A stretch of DNA of 64,000 nt from Brienomyrus brachyistius (lineage: Eukaryota; Chordata; Actinopteri; Osteoglossiformes; Mormyridae). Positions 11,832 through 21,862 of this stretch are shown piece by piece (position 1 is the first letter of the stretch; each line of letters starts with the position of its first letter). The notes under the pieces were generated by a model. It did no database searches and was not told the DNA's origin. It saw nothing but the letters and a program-made list of their open reading frames with translations. The stretch lies in contig NC_064555.1 in assembly GCF_023856365.1 (NCBI RefSeq), positions 21,515,254 to 21,579,253 of the forward strand. Direction: 5' to 3'. The position numbers and the translations under genes were made by a program.

Positions 11832-14800
11832 CTCAAACCTCAAAGCATAATGAAGTCTTTTATAATGTATATGTGTGTGTATTATATTACGCAATAATAC
11901 TTTCTTTCTGCAGTATGTATTAAGCATTTCATACACACCAGGGAATCATACGAAGCGGCACTGAAGAGAGCAGTGTGGCAGTAGTAGCTCTGTAATCAGT
12001 TTTAGGGACAGGTGGTGCTCAGGGTCCTTCTTTTGATGAGCAGGATGCTGTTTTGGTGCCTGAGGAGATGTAGTGAGGGGCCTCACATGCAGGAACGCAT
12101 GTTCTGGAGTGGAACTTCAGGTCGTTTCCCGCTCTCCGGCACAATGGCCGCTCAGGCCAGCATCGCATAATGTCACCTATAATTATGTACAAAAGCCGAT
12201 CAGAGAGAGAGAGGAGGAAAGCGCAGAGGGTGGAGTCAGGGTGGAGGGGAGGGGTCAGGTGGCGGGTGGGCTGCTTAACGGCAAGAATCTCTGTTTCTCC
12301 TTCTCATGGTATCTTCATGGCATAATGTTCTCGTATCTCAAAGGATGCCAAAGACAATCATATGGCATATGTAATATTAAAAGTACGAGAATAGAAAGAC
12401 ATGAAGTGTCTGTGGTGAGCACAACAGTCTGGTGGAGATGGTCACCAGCTGATGAACTCCATGGAGTTCCCTGTACAGCTTGACAATACGTGAAGCGTTC
12501 CCAAGGTTCCTTGCTTCCTCGCATACTAGATGTTTGTCCATTTGCGGATCAGATCTCTCATAACGCTAATATCTGTGAATGCAGTTTATAAGCTGGACCT
12601 CACCTGAAATCTCTCTTGGAATTCTGCATGAACAGCCTGAGCTTTCGTGCTCCTTTGGGATGCTTTCTAATAACAAAGCTAACATTGATTTCAGGGTTGC
12701 CTGACTGCTTCTGTATTCTCAGTGAAGCAAAATATTTTTCCACATCTTCTAGCCGTGCCTTGAGGGGGAAAATGGGGGAGAATTTGCCTCGCCTGACCTT
12801 ATTCTATTTGCAAAACCATAACATGAAAACAATGTAGGATGCAAAAAGCTCTTTGTAGTAACGAAATAATTTTACCTTGTTACACATGATAATTACTCCT
12901 TGCAAATAATTTTTTTCCAAAAAAATAATTTATGAGTCTAGGTCAAAATTGACAAAATATTTGGCAAGAAAACTAGAGGAACAACAAGCTGGTAATACAT
13001 CCTGCCAAATAAAAGCCCCTGACTCTGAGTCTGTATAAATGGACAGAAATGCAGACTGTTCAGAAAATATGGCCCGATATTCAGGAAGTGGGGGCCAGAC
13101 AGCCGCCTTTTTAAAATCCACTTCTTTGACTCGCCCTTACTGGCAAACAAAAACTTGTTGAGAACTGATAACTTCTGAGGACTTGATTATGGAAATAATG
13201 AGGCTCAAAGTAAATGCACTTCTGGGCATCGATGAACTCTGTTCTGAATGGTACAGAATTCTTTAGTTTGATTTTCCTCTGCATCTGGCTGACGGAGGCT
13301 TTCTCTCTTATCCCCAAGGAGACCTCGAAGGATGGATAGGACGGTGGATTGTTTCAGGGAGTCTCTTTGCACAGCTTTCTGGGCTCAAAGATCCTCCCTT
13401 AGCTCATTTATTATGATCATACAGGTTTTGCTCAGCACAGACAAACTAATGACAGCACAAGACACCCGTCGCATAACACCCATAGTCAACAGCGTGACTT
13501 GAAAGTTTTCTGGTAAATTTAGATGCTGATAAACCTTTTAACACAGTCAAATGCAAAGACCTCTGTAGCTGTTTCCTAAGGTTTTAGTTTTAAAATGATC
13601 CCGTCGTGCGTATTGAAGCGTCATATTAAAGGCACAATGATACATATAAAAATAAGTTATACCTGCCACATGCGGTTGCTATGAAATGTGGGATGACACG
13701 GGATTACCCTGTGCCTTTCATTAGAGTTTTTTCATGTACTCTATGGATCTTCCTTAAAACACACACATTAGGCTGGAGGTGGAGCAGCTGTTGTGGCAGT
13801 GGACAGAAAGCCCATGGTTAGCGTCCATAAAGAAGCAGAACGGGAGGAACGGGAACAACCAGCATGTTTTGTATCTTTTAATTTTGTGTTACTTATTTCT
13901 GCACAAAAGGTTGTCTGTATTGGGGGCTTCATGTATTGGTGCTGAAGACCACGAATGGACTCAGCGCTGCACTTGGGATTTCTCTACACGTGGGGTTAAT
14001 TGCACATTTGCTTTGCTATTTCCCTGTCTCAGGAACTGCGCTTCGCTCGTGTCGTGTCCGGTAACGCGCACGGTGGGTGTGCCACCGTCTCTGGGAGCAT
14101 GTTTACGCAGAGCGGGTTCATTCCTCTTTTCATTTCTCAGAAATCTACCCAAGCTTAAAATGCCGGTTCCCTTTTCGGTCTCACAGGTAGCCCCCCCAGC
14201 CTGAGCTCATGTACAGTAGCTCTCCTTCCACACTTAGAGAGACGTCTCCGCCGTCTGTTTCACGGTGCTGACGCTTGTCTGTTTTCCATCGCTTGATGCC
14301 TTTTCTGCTGTGTGGGTTGCTTAGCTGTGTGTCTCAATACAGTATTACTCACCACATCTTTCTTGCTGGTGGGAAACCTTAGCAGAGCGAGACTTCCCTC
14401 CCGTGACCTCAGCGTAATTAAATCAGAGTGTTCTGCCTCTCCCATTGGCCTCTAAGTTTAACGGTAGTTTGTCTGGGCCTGGTAGCTCTCCTATTGCCTG
14501 GCGAGCAATAAATATGCATAGAGGAGAATGCGGGCAGTCTGTTTGCTGAACGTGTCACTGCCTTGTGACCTCCATGCTGGGCCTGTTAGCCGCCATCCAA
14601 TTTGTGGTAACAGAATAATATGGCCTCTTCCACTGTATTCAGGAGGGTAATCTCGCTTTCAGAGGCGCTACTCTGCCAAGCGAGGCAAGGAATTTTAAGA
14701 ATGAGAAGCGAGGTCAAACACTTAAAAGAAACTGCAAAACTATTTCAAAACACTCCAGTCGTCAGATGTTACCGGATGTCAGATGCAATCTTCTGTCTTC

Positions 14801-14941
14801 TTGAATCTTCCACTTTGACTGCTGCTTAATAATAAATAAAAAATAAAGGCCTGGCAACAGGCTGTAAGGGAGTTGTGTGTGTGTCTGTGTGTCTTTTGTG
14901 AACAGTTAAGGGCATCTCTCCACACAATCGGAAGGAATAAG
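11832..14941. other. Probable intron, nothing recognised
   Basis: Several 60-140-codon open frames (for example 12073-12483 and 13779-14204) occur, but none resembles a known protein, keeps an exon structure or shows a convincing start context. I call no gene. Confidence 0.5.
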
Positions 14942-14946
14942 GATTG
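14942..14946. repeat. Target site duplication, left copy
   Basis: GATTG immediately before the left LTR, repeated exactly at 20148-20152 after the right LTR. Five bases is the usual duplication for Ty3/Gypsy integration. Confidence 0.95.
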
Positions 14947-15445
14947 TGTGACGCCTGGTCAAGAAGGGAAGCAGGGATCCAGAAATGCGAACAACCTGAC
15001 GGTTTATTTGCAATACGGAGTTGGAGGTAATCGAAGGGCGAGACAAAGAGAATGGTCGTAGAACGTTAGCTGGGGTCCGGTACCAAAAGATCTGTCCGAC
15101 GAAGAAACACGGGACACGCAGACAAAGGGAGAAGGGGACAAGAGTAGCCGGTCTCAGCAGGGAAGGTTGTTCAGGTGCGGGAGCGGGTCTGGGGAGAGGA
15201 AGAGGACAAGGCAAGGTAAGTACACTAGGCAGACGGAGCAGGGAGGAAGCAAGGGGTAAACGCAAGACAGGAGATTGCTCGGTAAGGCACATTTGCATGG
15301 CTCAATACTTCGCACTGAACTGCTTGAGTCTCCAGGTTAAGAATGGTCTGTCATTAGCGGCATGCGGAAACACCCGCCGGGTTCCACCTATGTAGGCGGG
15401 GCTACTGTGGAGTCTGCGGCAGGTCTGGTCTGCCTGGGCGTGACA
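14947..15445 (-). repeat. 3' LTR of the chromovirus
   Basis: The + strand starts TGTGACGCC and ends GGCGTGACA, so in element orientation the LTR begins TGTCACGCC and ends GGCGTCACA. It appears identical to the 5' LTR. A polyadenylation hexamer AATAAA (minus strand, 15003-15008) lies near the LTR end. The gag-pol frame runs 44 bases into this LTR and stops there. Confidence 0.95.
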
Positions 15446-18400
15446 TCACCCCCCCCTTGACGCCTCCCGGAGGCCGATGACGCTTGCGAGGTCTGCCGCG
15501 CGGCCGGGGAGCTGGCCTCGTAGGGTGTTGTGCATGAAAGGAGGCACGAACTGAGGGATCGATCGGTGAGGTTGCCGGGATCCAGCTTCGCTCCCCCGGA
15601 GAACAGTCCACCCATTCCACCAGGTACTGCAACCGACCCTGACGACGACGGGAGTCCAAGATGGTTCGGACCACATCGGAGGGCTCTTCGTCGGGTGTCG
15701 CTCCAGGAGCTCCCAAGGGCAGGACCGACTCCGATCTCAGGGGACTGCGTTTGGCGGGTTTGAGGAGAGAGACGTGAAAGGTAGGACATATACGGTAAAC
15801 CCGCGGCAGCTGGAGACGTACGGCAACAGGACCTACTCGGCGCAGAACACGAAAAGGGCCGATGTATCGGGCGGTTAGTTTCTTACACCCTGGGAGGCGT
15901 AAATTTTTCGTTGACAACCAGACCAGTTGCCCCGCCCGGTAAGCGGGTCCCGCACGGCGCCGACGATCCGCATGCTTCTTCTGTCTCCCCGCCTGTCCCT
16001 TTAGGGACTGCTGTATTCTCTGCCAGACTCCTCGACTTCTCTGGTACCACTCCTCCACCTGGTGTACGGATCCCTCCGGAGAATCCCAGGGAAAGAGGGG
16101 AGGCTGGTACCCCAGGACGCACTGGAAAGGTGAAACGTTAGTAGTAGCATTTACCCGTGCGTTTATGGCATATTCGGCCCATACTAAATGAGTTGCCCAG
16201 CTGTCGGGTTCTCTGTGACAGAGCGTTCGTAGGGCCTTGGCTACCTCCTGATTGGTTCTCTCGGCGAGCCCGTTGGATTGGGGGTGATAAGCAGATGACA
16301 AGTTCAATGAAATGCGGAGTTTCGAACACAACTCCCTAAAAACCCGGGAGCTAAACTGGGGACCCCGGTCTGAAACGATCTCCTCTGGTAAACCGTAATA
16401 TCGAAACAGAGTGGAGATAAGCAAGTCAGCCAAGTCACTCGCCGTGGGGAGCTTGGAGAGCGCTACTAGTCGGCACATCTTAGAAAATCGGTCTACGATG
16501 GTTAATACAATTGTTCTACCTCTCGACCTGGGTAGATCAGTGATGAAGTCCATCGCGATATGGGACCAGGGTCGAGATGGGACTGGAAGTGGTTGGAGAA
16601 GCCCCGCGGGAGCCTGGTGAGAGGCCTTAACCTGAGCACACTCGGGACAGGAATCTACATAATCCTGCGTATCCCTCCTCCAGCTGGACCACCAGTACCG
16701 CCGGGAAACCAACCTTTGAGTTGCGTTCACCCCGGGGTGTCCACTGCCGAGGTGGGTGTGTACCCACCTTAACAACGCCTCTCGATGGCTTCGGGGAACA
16801 TATTGAGCCCCGGGAGGGCAACCCGGGGGTGGAGATCTTCTCTCGTTCTCCCGCCGGATGGTCTCCTCCAGGGTCCAGGTGATGGTCGAAACGAAACATT
16901 TAGGATCAAGGATAGGTGCCGCTTCCTCGGTGTTGGTGGGGGGATCGTATTGCCGGGAGAGAGCGTCAGCCTTCACATTCTTGTTTCCGGGTAGGTATTG
17001 TACGGTGAAATCGAAACGTGCAAACCATTGCGCCCATCGTACCTGTCGGGCAGAAAGCCGCTTGGCTGACTGGAGGTACTCTAAGTTCCGGTGATCAGTC
17101 AGAACCAGGAAGGGATGTCGGGCTCCCTCCAGCCAGTGTCTCCATTCCTCTAAGGCAAGACGTATAGCCAACAGCTCACGCTCTCCCACTGGGTAGTTAT
17201 GTTCAGACGGGGATAACTTGCGTGAGAAATAGGCGCACGGATGCCTACGTCCAGTCAGTGTGTTACGCTGAATCAGGACTGCTCCCACCCCAGCCTCAGA
17301 GGCGTCGACCTCTACTTCGAATGGGATTTCGGGATCTGGCTGAGCCAGCACCGGGGCAGAACAAAATGCTCGTTTTAACCTGTCAAAAGCTTTGGTCGCC
17401 TCCTCGGTCCAGGTTAGGCGAACCTGAGCTCCCCGGGTTAGTGACGTGAGAGGAGCCGCCACCTGACTGAAATTTCGTATAAAGCGGCGGTAAAAGTTTG
17501 CAAACCCCAGAAACCTCTGTAGCTCCTTTAGCGTTCGGGGTTGGGGCCAGTCTAAGATGGCTCTCACCTTTTCCTCCTCCATCATTACCTTCCCGTGTCG
17601 AAGCACGTAGCCTAGGAACCGGACCTGAGATCGGTGAAATTCACACTTGGTCTGCTTGGCAAAGAGGTGATGTTCCCGCAGTCGTTGAAGTACTTGTCTT
17701 ACGTGCTGGATGTGGGTCTGCCTGTCTGGGGAGTAGATGAGGATGTCATCTATATAGACGATTACACACTTGTGTAGGAGATCCTGAAAGACATGGTTCA
17801 TAAAAGACTGGAAAATAGAGGGACTATTAGCCAGGCCATAAGGCATTACAAGGTACTCGTATTGCCCCCTACTGGTGACAAAAGAGGTCTTCCACTCGTC
17901 CCCCTCCCTAATACGTATCAAATTATACGCACTTCTCAAATCCAATTTAGTGAATATCCTCGCCTCCCTGAGTTGTTCTAGGGCCGAGGGAATCAGAGGG
18001 AGGGGTTCCCTCCTCTTCACCGAAATGGCATTGAGAGCTCGGTAATCGATACACGGACGCAATCCCCCGTCTTTCTTCCTTACGAAGAAGAAACCTGCCG
18101 TTACGGGTGACGTGGAAGGCCTTATAATCCCCTGCAGAAGACTCTCACTAATGTAGTCCTCGAGCGACTTCTCCTCTTGGACAGACACGGGGTATAATCT
18201 TCCCTTGGGCAGGATGGCTCCGTCCCGGAGGTTAATCGCGCAGTCGCACTCCCGATGAGGGGGAAGAGTGAAGGCTCGCGATCGGCTGAACACATCCTGG
18301 TAATCCTGGTACTCCTTGGGAAGCAGGTGCAAGTCCTCGGACTCCGGGCTCTCAATGCTGGAAGCACGACAGGGCAGAGACATGCAGACGGAGAGACATT

Positions 18401-19628
18401 CCGGGGACCAAGAGGTAAGCTCACCCGTTCTCCAGTTGAACTGCGGGTTGTGCCGTTGTAACCATGGTAGACCCAGGATTAGTGGATCCTTGGAATGAGG
18501 AAGGAGATACACCTCAATCCGCTCCTCGTGAAGAACTCCTACTCGCAGGCTGAACGGTTGCGTACGATATCGTATTGTGCCTTCACGGATTCTCGCTCCA
18601 GTTACCCCTAACACCGTGAGGGGACATGCGAGTTTAACACAAGGCAGGCCCAAACGCCGAGCCAGCGCTTGGTCAATAAAGTTACCGGCTGCCCCACTGT
18701 CCACTAGGGCGAGGGTCCTCTCCGCTCTATTCTGTGAACCTAGGAAGACTGGTAGGGTTAGTTGGTTACCGGTAGGAATTATCTGAAGCGGAGCACCTAC
18801 CGGTGGCGTGTCCTCCTCCTTGCCTGGGCGGACGGGACAGGACAGCCGCATGTGTCCAGTCTCTCCACAATAGAGGCAAAGTCCCCCTTGGGTTCTCCTC
18901 CGACGCTCCGCTGCCGAGATGGGAGCTCGCCCCAACTGCATGGGCTCGGGCTCCTCTGCTGACGGTCCGGGAGTGACCCGTCGTGCCTCTGTCAAGACCC
19001 GTCGCCTTCTGCGGTCACGGACAGTGTTGTCCAGCCTTACTGCGAGTCTAACGAACTCCTCGAACGTAAGAGCCTCTCCTCGGGAGGCGAGTTCGTCCTG
19101 CAGGTCTTGATTCAGACCTCGGCGGAAAATGGTCATGAGTGCGTCATCAGGCCATTGGAGTCCGGCGGCGATCGTACGAAATTCTAGCGAGTAATCAGCA
19201 GCCGAACGACCCCCTTGCTTACAGTCCAGGAGCCGATCGCCAGGTCTCCTTCCTACAGCAGGATGGTCAAACACCTCTAGCAGTGCCTGATGGAAATCTC
19301 TAGCAGAGGTGATGAGTGGACTCTCATTTGCCCACAAGGCCGTTGCCCACTCTCTAGCGCGACCGGTAAGGAGAGAGATAACGAACCGTACCTCAGCCGC
19401 TTGGGAGCGGAACATCGCAGGATGTTCCTCCACGTAAATCCCGCATTGCATTAAGAAACCCCGGCAGGTGTCGGGATTACCATCATATCGCTCGGGCAAA
19501 GCGATAGGAGCCGCGGCAGCAGGGCGAGGTGGAGAGGCAGGTAGGGGAACCTGGGCAGCTTGATTAGCGAGGAGCTGCTCAATCGCTGCGAGTCGATGCT
19601 CCACCGAGGGGTTGTGCGCTGGATCCAT
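15402..19628 (-). CDS. Gag-Pol polyprotein with chromodomain
   Basis: One uninterrupted 1408-residue frame from an ATG 21 bases inside the 5' LTR edge. Gag fills roughly residues 1-245. A CCHC knuckle (CLYCGETGHMRLSC) is near 251. The aspartic protease motif VDSGAAGNF is near 307. Reverse transcriptase has its YIDD catalytic motif near 625. RNase H starts near 770 (VDASEAGVGAV). The integrase HHCC finger is near 960, and the DDE triad is D in MDFITDL (about 1027), D in VSDRGPQF (about 1086) and E in LAERTN (about 1123). A chromodomain at about 1316-1350 (YLVEWVD, SWIPA) probably guides integration to chromatin. No frameshift separates gag from pol. All catalytic motifs look intact. The frame is also open upstream to an ATG at 20000. 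I chose the ATG at 19628 because it lies just after the primer site and begins a Gag-like sequence (MDPAHNPSVEHRL). Confidence 0.95.
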   Translation of the reverse strand: MDPAHNPSVEHRLAAIEQLLANQAAQVPLPASPPRPAAAAPIALPERYDGNPDTCRGFLMQCGIYVEEHPAMFRSQAAEVRFVISLLTGRAREWATALWANESPLITSARDFHQALLEVFDHPAVGRRPGDRLLDCKQGGRSAADYSLEFRTIAAGLQWPDDALMTIFRRGLNQDLQDELASRGEALTFEEFVRLAVRLDNTVRDRRRRRVLTEARRVTPGPSAEEPEPMQLGRAPISAAERRRRTQGGLCLYCGETGHMRLSCPVRPGKEEDTPPVGAPLQIIPTGNQLTLPVFLGSQNRAERTLALVDSGAAGNFIDQALARRLGLPCVKLACPLTVLGVTGARIREGTIRYRTQPFSLRVGVLHEERIEVYLLPHSKDPLILGLPWLQRHNPQFNWRTGELTSWSPECLSVCMSLPCRASSIESPESEDLHLLPKEYQDYQDVFSRSRAFTLPPHRECDCAINLRDGAILPKGRLYPVSVQEEKSLEDYISESLLQGIIRPSTSPVTAGFFFVRKKDGGLRPCIDYRALNAISVKRREPLPLIPSALEQLREARIFTKLDLRSAYNLIRIREGDEWKTSFVTSRGQYEYLVMPYGLANSPSIFQSFMNHVFQDLLHKCVIVYIDDILIYSPDRQTHIQHVRQVLQRLREHHLFAKQTKCEFHRSQVRFLGYVLRHGKVMMEEEKVRAILDWPQPRTLKELQRFLGFANFYRRFIRNFSQVAAPLTSLTRGAQVRLTWTEEATKAFDRLKRAFCSAPVLAQPDPEIPFEVEVDASEAGVGAVLIQRNTLTGRRHPCAYFSRKLSPSEHNYPVGERELLAIRLALEEWRHWLEGARHPFLVLTDHRNLEYLQSAKRLSARQVRWAQWFARFDFTVQYLPGNKNVKADALSRQYDPPTNTEEAAPILDPKCFVSTITWTLEETIRRENERRSPPPGCPPGAQYVPRSHREALLRWVHTHLGSGHPGVNATQRLVSRRYWWSSWRRDTQDYVDSCPECAQVKASHQAPAGLLQPLPVPSRPWSHIAMDFITDLPRSRGRTIVLTIVDRFSKMCRLVALSKLPTASDLADLLISTLFRYYGLPEEIVSDRGPQFSSRVFRELCSKLRISLNLSSAYHPQSNGLAERTNQEVAKALRTLCHREPDSWATHLVWAEYAINARVNATTNVSPFQCVLGYQPPLFPWDSPEGSVHQVEEWYQRSRGVWQRIQQSLKGQAGRQKKHADRRRRAGPAYRAGQLVWLSTKNLRLPGCKKLTARYIGPFRVLRRVGPVAVRLQLPRVYRICPTFHVSLLKPAKRSPLRSESVLPLGAPGATPDEEPSDVVRTILDSRRRQGRLQYLVEWVDCSPGERSWIPATSPIDPSVRASFHAQHPTRPAPRPRGRPRKRHRPPGGVKGGVMSRPGRPDLPQTPQ
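15446..15458 (-). other. Polypurine tract
   Basis: In element orientation AAGGGGGGGGTGA directly abuts the 3' LTR. This is the expected position for the RNase H-resistant primer of plus-strand DNA synthesis. It lies inside the coding frame and is translated as part of GGVKGGVMS near the C-terminus, so one stretch serves both functions. Confidence 0.85.
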
Positions 19629-19637
19629 TACGAACCG

Positions 19638-19647
19638 GCGAAGTATT
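19638..19647 (-). other. Self-primer binding site
   Basis: In element orientation AATACTTCGC starts one base after the 5' LTR. It is not the TGG-initial complement of a tRNA 3' end. It is the exact reverse complement of GCGAAGTATT inside the LTR (minus strand, 20015-20006). This matches the Tf1/sushi mechanism, in which the 5' end of the element RNA folds onto the binding site and is cleaved to prime minus-strand synthesis. The pairing is read directly; the mechanism is inferred from the related families. Confidence 0.8.
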
Positions 19648-19648
19648 C

Positions 19649-20147
19649 TGTGACGCCTGGTCAAGAAGGGAAGCAGGGATCCAGAAATGCGAACAACCTG
19701 ACGGTTTATTTGCAATACGGAGTTGGAGGTAATCGAAGGGCGAGACAAAGAGAATGGTCGTAGAACGTTAGCTGGGGTCCGGTACCAAAAGATCTGTCCG
19801 ACGAAGAAACACGGGACACGCAGACAAAGGGAGAAGGGGACAAGAGTAGCCGGTCTCAGCAGGGAAGGTTGTTCAGGTGCGGGAGCGGGTCTGGGGAGAG
19901 GAAGAGGACAAGGCAAGGTAAGTACACTAGGCAGACGGAGCAGGGAGGAAGCAAGGGGTAAACGCAAGACAGGAGATTGCTCGGTAAGGCACATTTGCAT
20001 GGCTCAATACTTCGCACTGAACTGCTTGAGTCTCCAGGTTAAGAATGGTCTGTCATTAGCGGCATGCGGAAACACCCGCCGGGTTCCACCTATGTAGGCG
20101 GGGCTACTGTGGAGTCTGCGGCAGGTCTGGTCTGCCTGGGCGTGACA
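19649..20147 (-). repeat. 5' LTR of the chromovirus
   Basis: 499 bp, apparently identical to the copy at 14947-15445. The self-primer sequence at 20006-20015 should mark the start of R, giving U3 of about 130 bases and R-U5 of about 370. An initiator-like TCAGTG (minus strand, A at 20018) lies just upstream of the primer, with a weak ATTCTTAA at 20046-20039 in roughly TATA position. A polyadenylation hexamer is at 19705-19710. Confidence 0.95.
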
Positions 20148-20152
20148 GATTG
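20148..20152. repeat. Target site duplication, right copy
   Basis: GATTG directly after the right LTR, an exact match to 14942-14946. Confidence 0.95.
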
Positions 20153-20526
20153 TTTCTTGTTTTTAAATTTTATTTAGAAGAACGGTTACCTGTAGACTGC
20201 ACCCGGTAAATTAGAGATTATGGATAGCTAAAAGAGATTAATTACCCCATCAGTCTGATGACAATACAGAACAACAAAAGTGTACGGTCAGCCGTTGGTA
20301 ACTCCGTTTGAATGTTAAGGACTTACACCAGATAAAATATATTTAGAAATGCACCAGTATACCCACCAGCATATATGTAATTATTGGAATATATGTTCTT
20401 TAAAATGATTTGTCTGCTGATGGTAGGAATGCTCACCCCACATGGCTTAATGGGCTGAACGTACACCCATTCCTCCCATCATGGATTTGTGGCTGGCTGG
20501 GCGCTAGCTTCATCTTGTTTGGGGGC
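20153..20526. other. Probable intron, nothing recognised
   Basis: AT-rich spacer between the retrotransposon and the split SINE, with no recognisable feature. Confidence 0.45.
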
Positions 20527-20688
20527 ACTGTGTGGTTCAGCAGGTTAAGCCTCTGTGCCTGTGATTGGAAGGTGACCAGTTTGAGCCTGATCACAGCAGA
20601 ATAATCACGTCCGTGGGCCCCTAAACAAGGCCCCTAACCCTCGGCTGCATGGGTGCCCTTTGCTGCCAAGCTTGGTTTCACCTAGATA

Positions 20689-21647
20689 CAGTTGTGGTCA
20701 GAAGTTTACGTACACTCATCTGGGCCATGAATGTCATATTAACTTTGGGCTTTTAGTGATTTATTTGAACCGTTCTTTTTCCTGGGTGGAATGATTATAC
20801 AACATACAGTACTGTGCAAATGTCTTAGGCAGGCAAAGAAAATGATGTTCAGATTATCCTCGTGTTGGTGTAAAACTATGATATTATGCCTGTCAAAGTG
20901 TGTCAGCTTAGCCGTTTCAGAACCTCTGCTAAAGTCATCCTGGTATTTGCAGCGACCGTCCAGTGCATTTTTTGACTTGGCCACTATCACACCTCATACA
21001 GCTAGTCAATCTCTCACTGACTTTTTAAACCAATATATTACCAATATATTACATTATTTAATTTAGCTGTTGGTGAAATTTAACAAAATCTTGGAACGGC
21101 TGAAGCGGTGTTCATCCAGCCATCCAACTAGATATCAGTAACTTTTTAGAAAACAGAAGACATTATTACTAGTTTTTGTTGTATTACTCTTAATTTGCAC
21201 ATGTTCTAATGTTAAATTGTGTTTTTTGTTCTAAGCCAAAGTACACTTGCTACCCAGATAAACAGCTTTAAACATTTCTTTGGACTGCCTAAGACGATAC
21301 TGTACATCAGTGATTTTTGAGAACAAGAATTGAATTGAAATTGAATTGAAAAATTCAAATATATTTAGGATTTTCTGCAATCCACGCAGGGTCAGAAATA
21401 TGCATACAGGCTCCAATATATTCATACACCCTGTCAAATACAGTATTTAGTTAAATGCCCCTTAGCAAGCTGTACCTCGACTAGGCGCTTTTTGTAGCCA
21501 TCAACAAGTTTCTGGCATAATTCTGGCTGGATATTTGACCACTCTTCTTGGCAGAATTGGTGGAGTTCATTTAAATTGGTTTGTTTCCTGGCAAAATAAT
21601 TATATTCATGCCCCTGATGAGTGATTGTAAACTTCTTTCCACAACTG
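20689..21647. mobile_element. Tc1/mariner-like element inside the SINE
   Basis: The ends are imperfect terminal inverted repeats: CAGTTGTGGTCAGAAGTTTA on the left against CAGTTGTGGAAAGAAGTTTA read inward from the right. A TA duplication flanks them (20687-20688 and 21648-21649). There is no intact transposase frame. An internal segment (about 21480-21580, 'tggcagaattggtggagttc' type) is a common fish Tc1-family remnant. It contains a second element at 20807-21302. Confidence 0.85.
20807..21302. mobile_element. Second mariner-like element, nested
   Basis: Left end CAGTACTGTGCAAATGTCTT, with 'aggcaggcaaagaaa' continuing. Right end read inward is CAGTATCGTCTTAGGCAGTC, followed by 'caaagaaa'. 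TA lies on both sides (20805-20806 and 21303-21304). It is 496 bp without coding capacity, so a non-autonomous copy that jumped into the Tc1-like element after that had entered the SINE. Confidence 0.8.
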
Positions 21648-21749
21648 TATGTGTCTGTGTGTCATGGACAGTAAGATGGGGTAAGTGAAAATTGAGTTTC
21701 CCTATGAGGGATCAATTAAGTATTATTATTATTATTATTATTTAGTATT

Positions 21750-21829
21750 TGTCTGGCTGGATGGGAACCTGGAGGGAGCAAAAACATGGACCAACCATAG
21801 GTCCCTGAGGACCAGATAGGGAAGCCCTG
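21750..21829. mobile_element. Palindromic hAT-like MITE, half copy
   Basis: Only one arm is present: 'ggagggagcaaaaacatgga' through 'gtccctgaggaccagatagg' to a gaagccctg end. The opposite arm is missing and no target duplication can be assigned. Confidence 0.6.
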
Positions 21830-21862
21830 ATTTAGAGGCATTGACATTTCACTGGGATTCAT

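Larger units (their letters stand above)
14947..20147 (-). mobile_element. Full-length Ty3/Gypsy chromovirus retrotransposon
   Basis: The 5201-bp element is integrated on the minus strand, antisense to TRAPPC9. It has two 499-bp LTRs that I read as identical base for base, a perfect 5-bp target duplication, a polypurine tract, a self-complementary primer site and one continuous gag-pol frame ending in a chromodomain. Identical LTRs and an unbroken frame indicate a very recent insertion, possibly an active copy. The domain order (protease, RT, RNase H, integrase, chromodomain), the single-frame Gag-Pol and the primer arrangement point to the Tf1/sushi-like chromoviruses. No env-like gene is present. 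Confidence 0.97.
20527..21735 (+). mobile_element. tRNA-derived SINE split by nested DNA transposons
   Basis: The left part (20527-20686) has the gttaagcctctgtgcctgtg head, a degenerate B box (ccagtttgagcctg) and the body segment 'gtccgtgggcccctaaacaa'. The right part resumes at 21650 with 'tgtcatggacagtaagatggggtaag', corresponding to the middle of the copy at 5362-5600. It ends in a (TTA)n tract at about 21720-21742. The interruption is exactly the Tc1-like element at 20689-21647. Confidence 0.8.

Noticed and set aside
12073..12483. A 136-codon + frame as a TRAPPC9 exon
   Set aside because: Its residues do not resemble any part of TRAPPC9, and the ends lack a matching acceptor and donor.
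14906..15298. A 130-codon minus frame and a 124-codon plus frame in the 3' LTR
   Set aside because: The same frames recur in the other LTR. The minus one is the leader of the gag-pol frame and the plus one is its shadow.
20689..21647. Autonomous Tc1 transposon
   Set aside because: No transposase frame survives between the inverted repeats, so it can only be non-autonomous.
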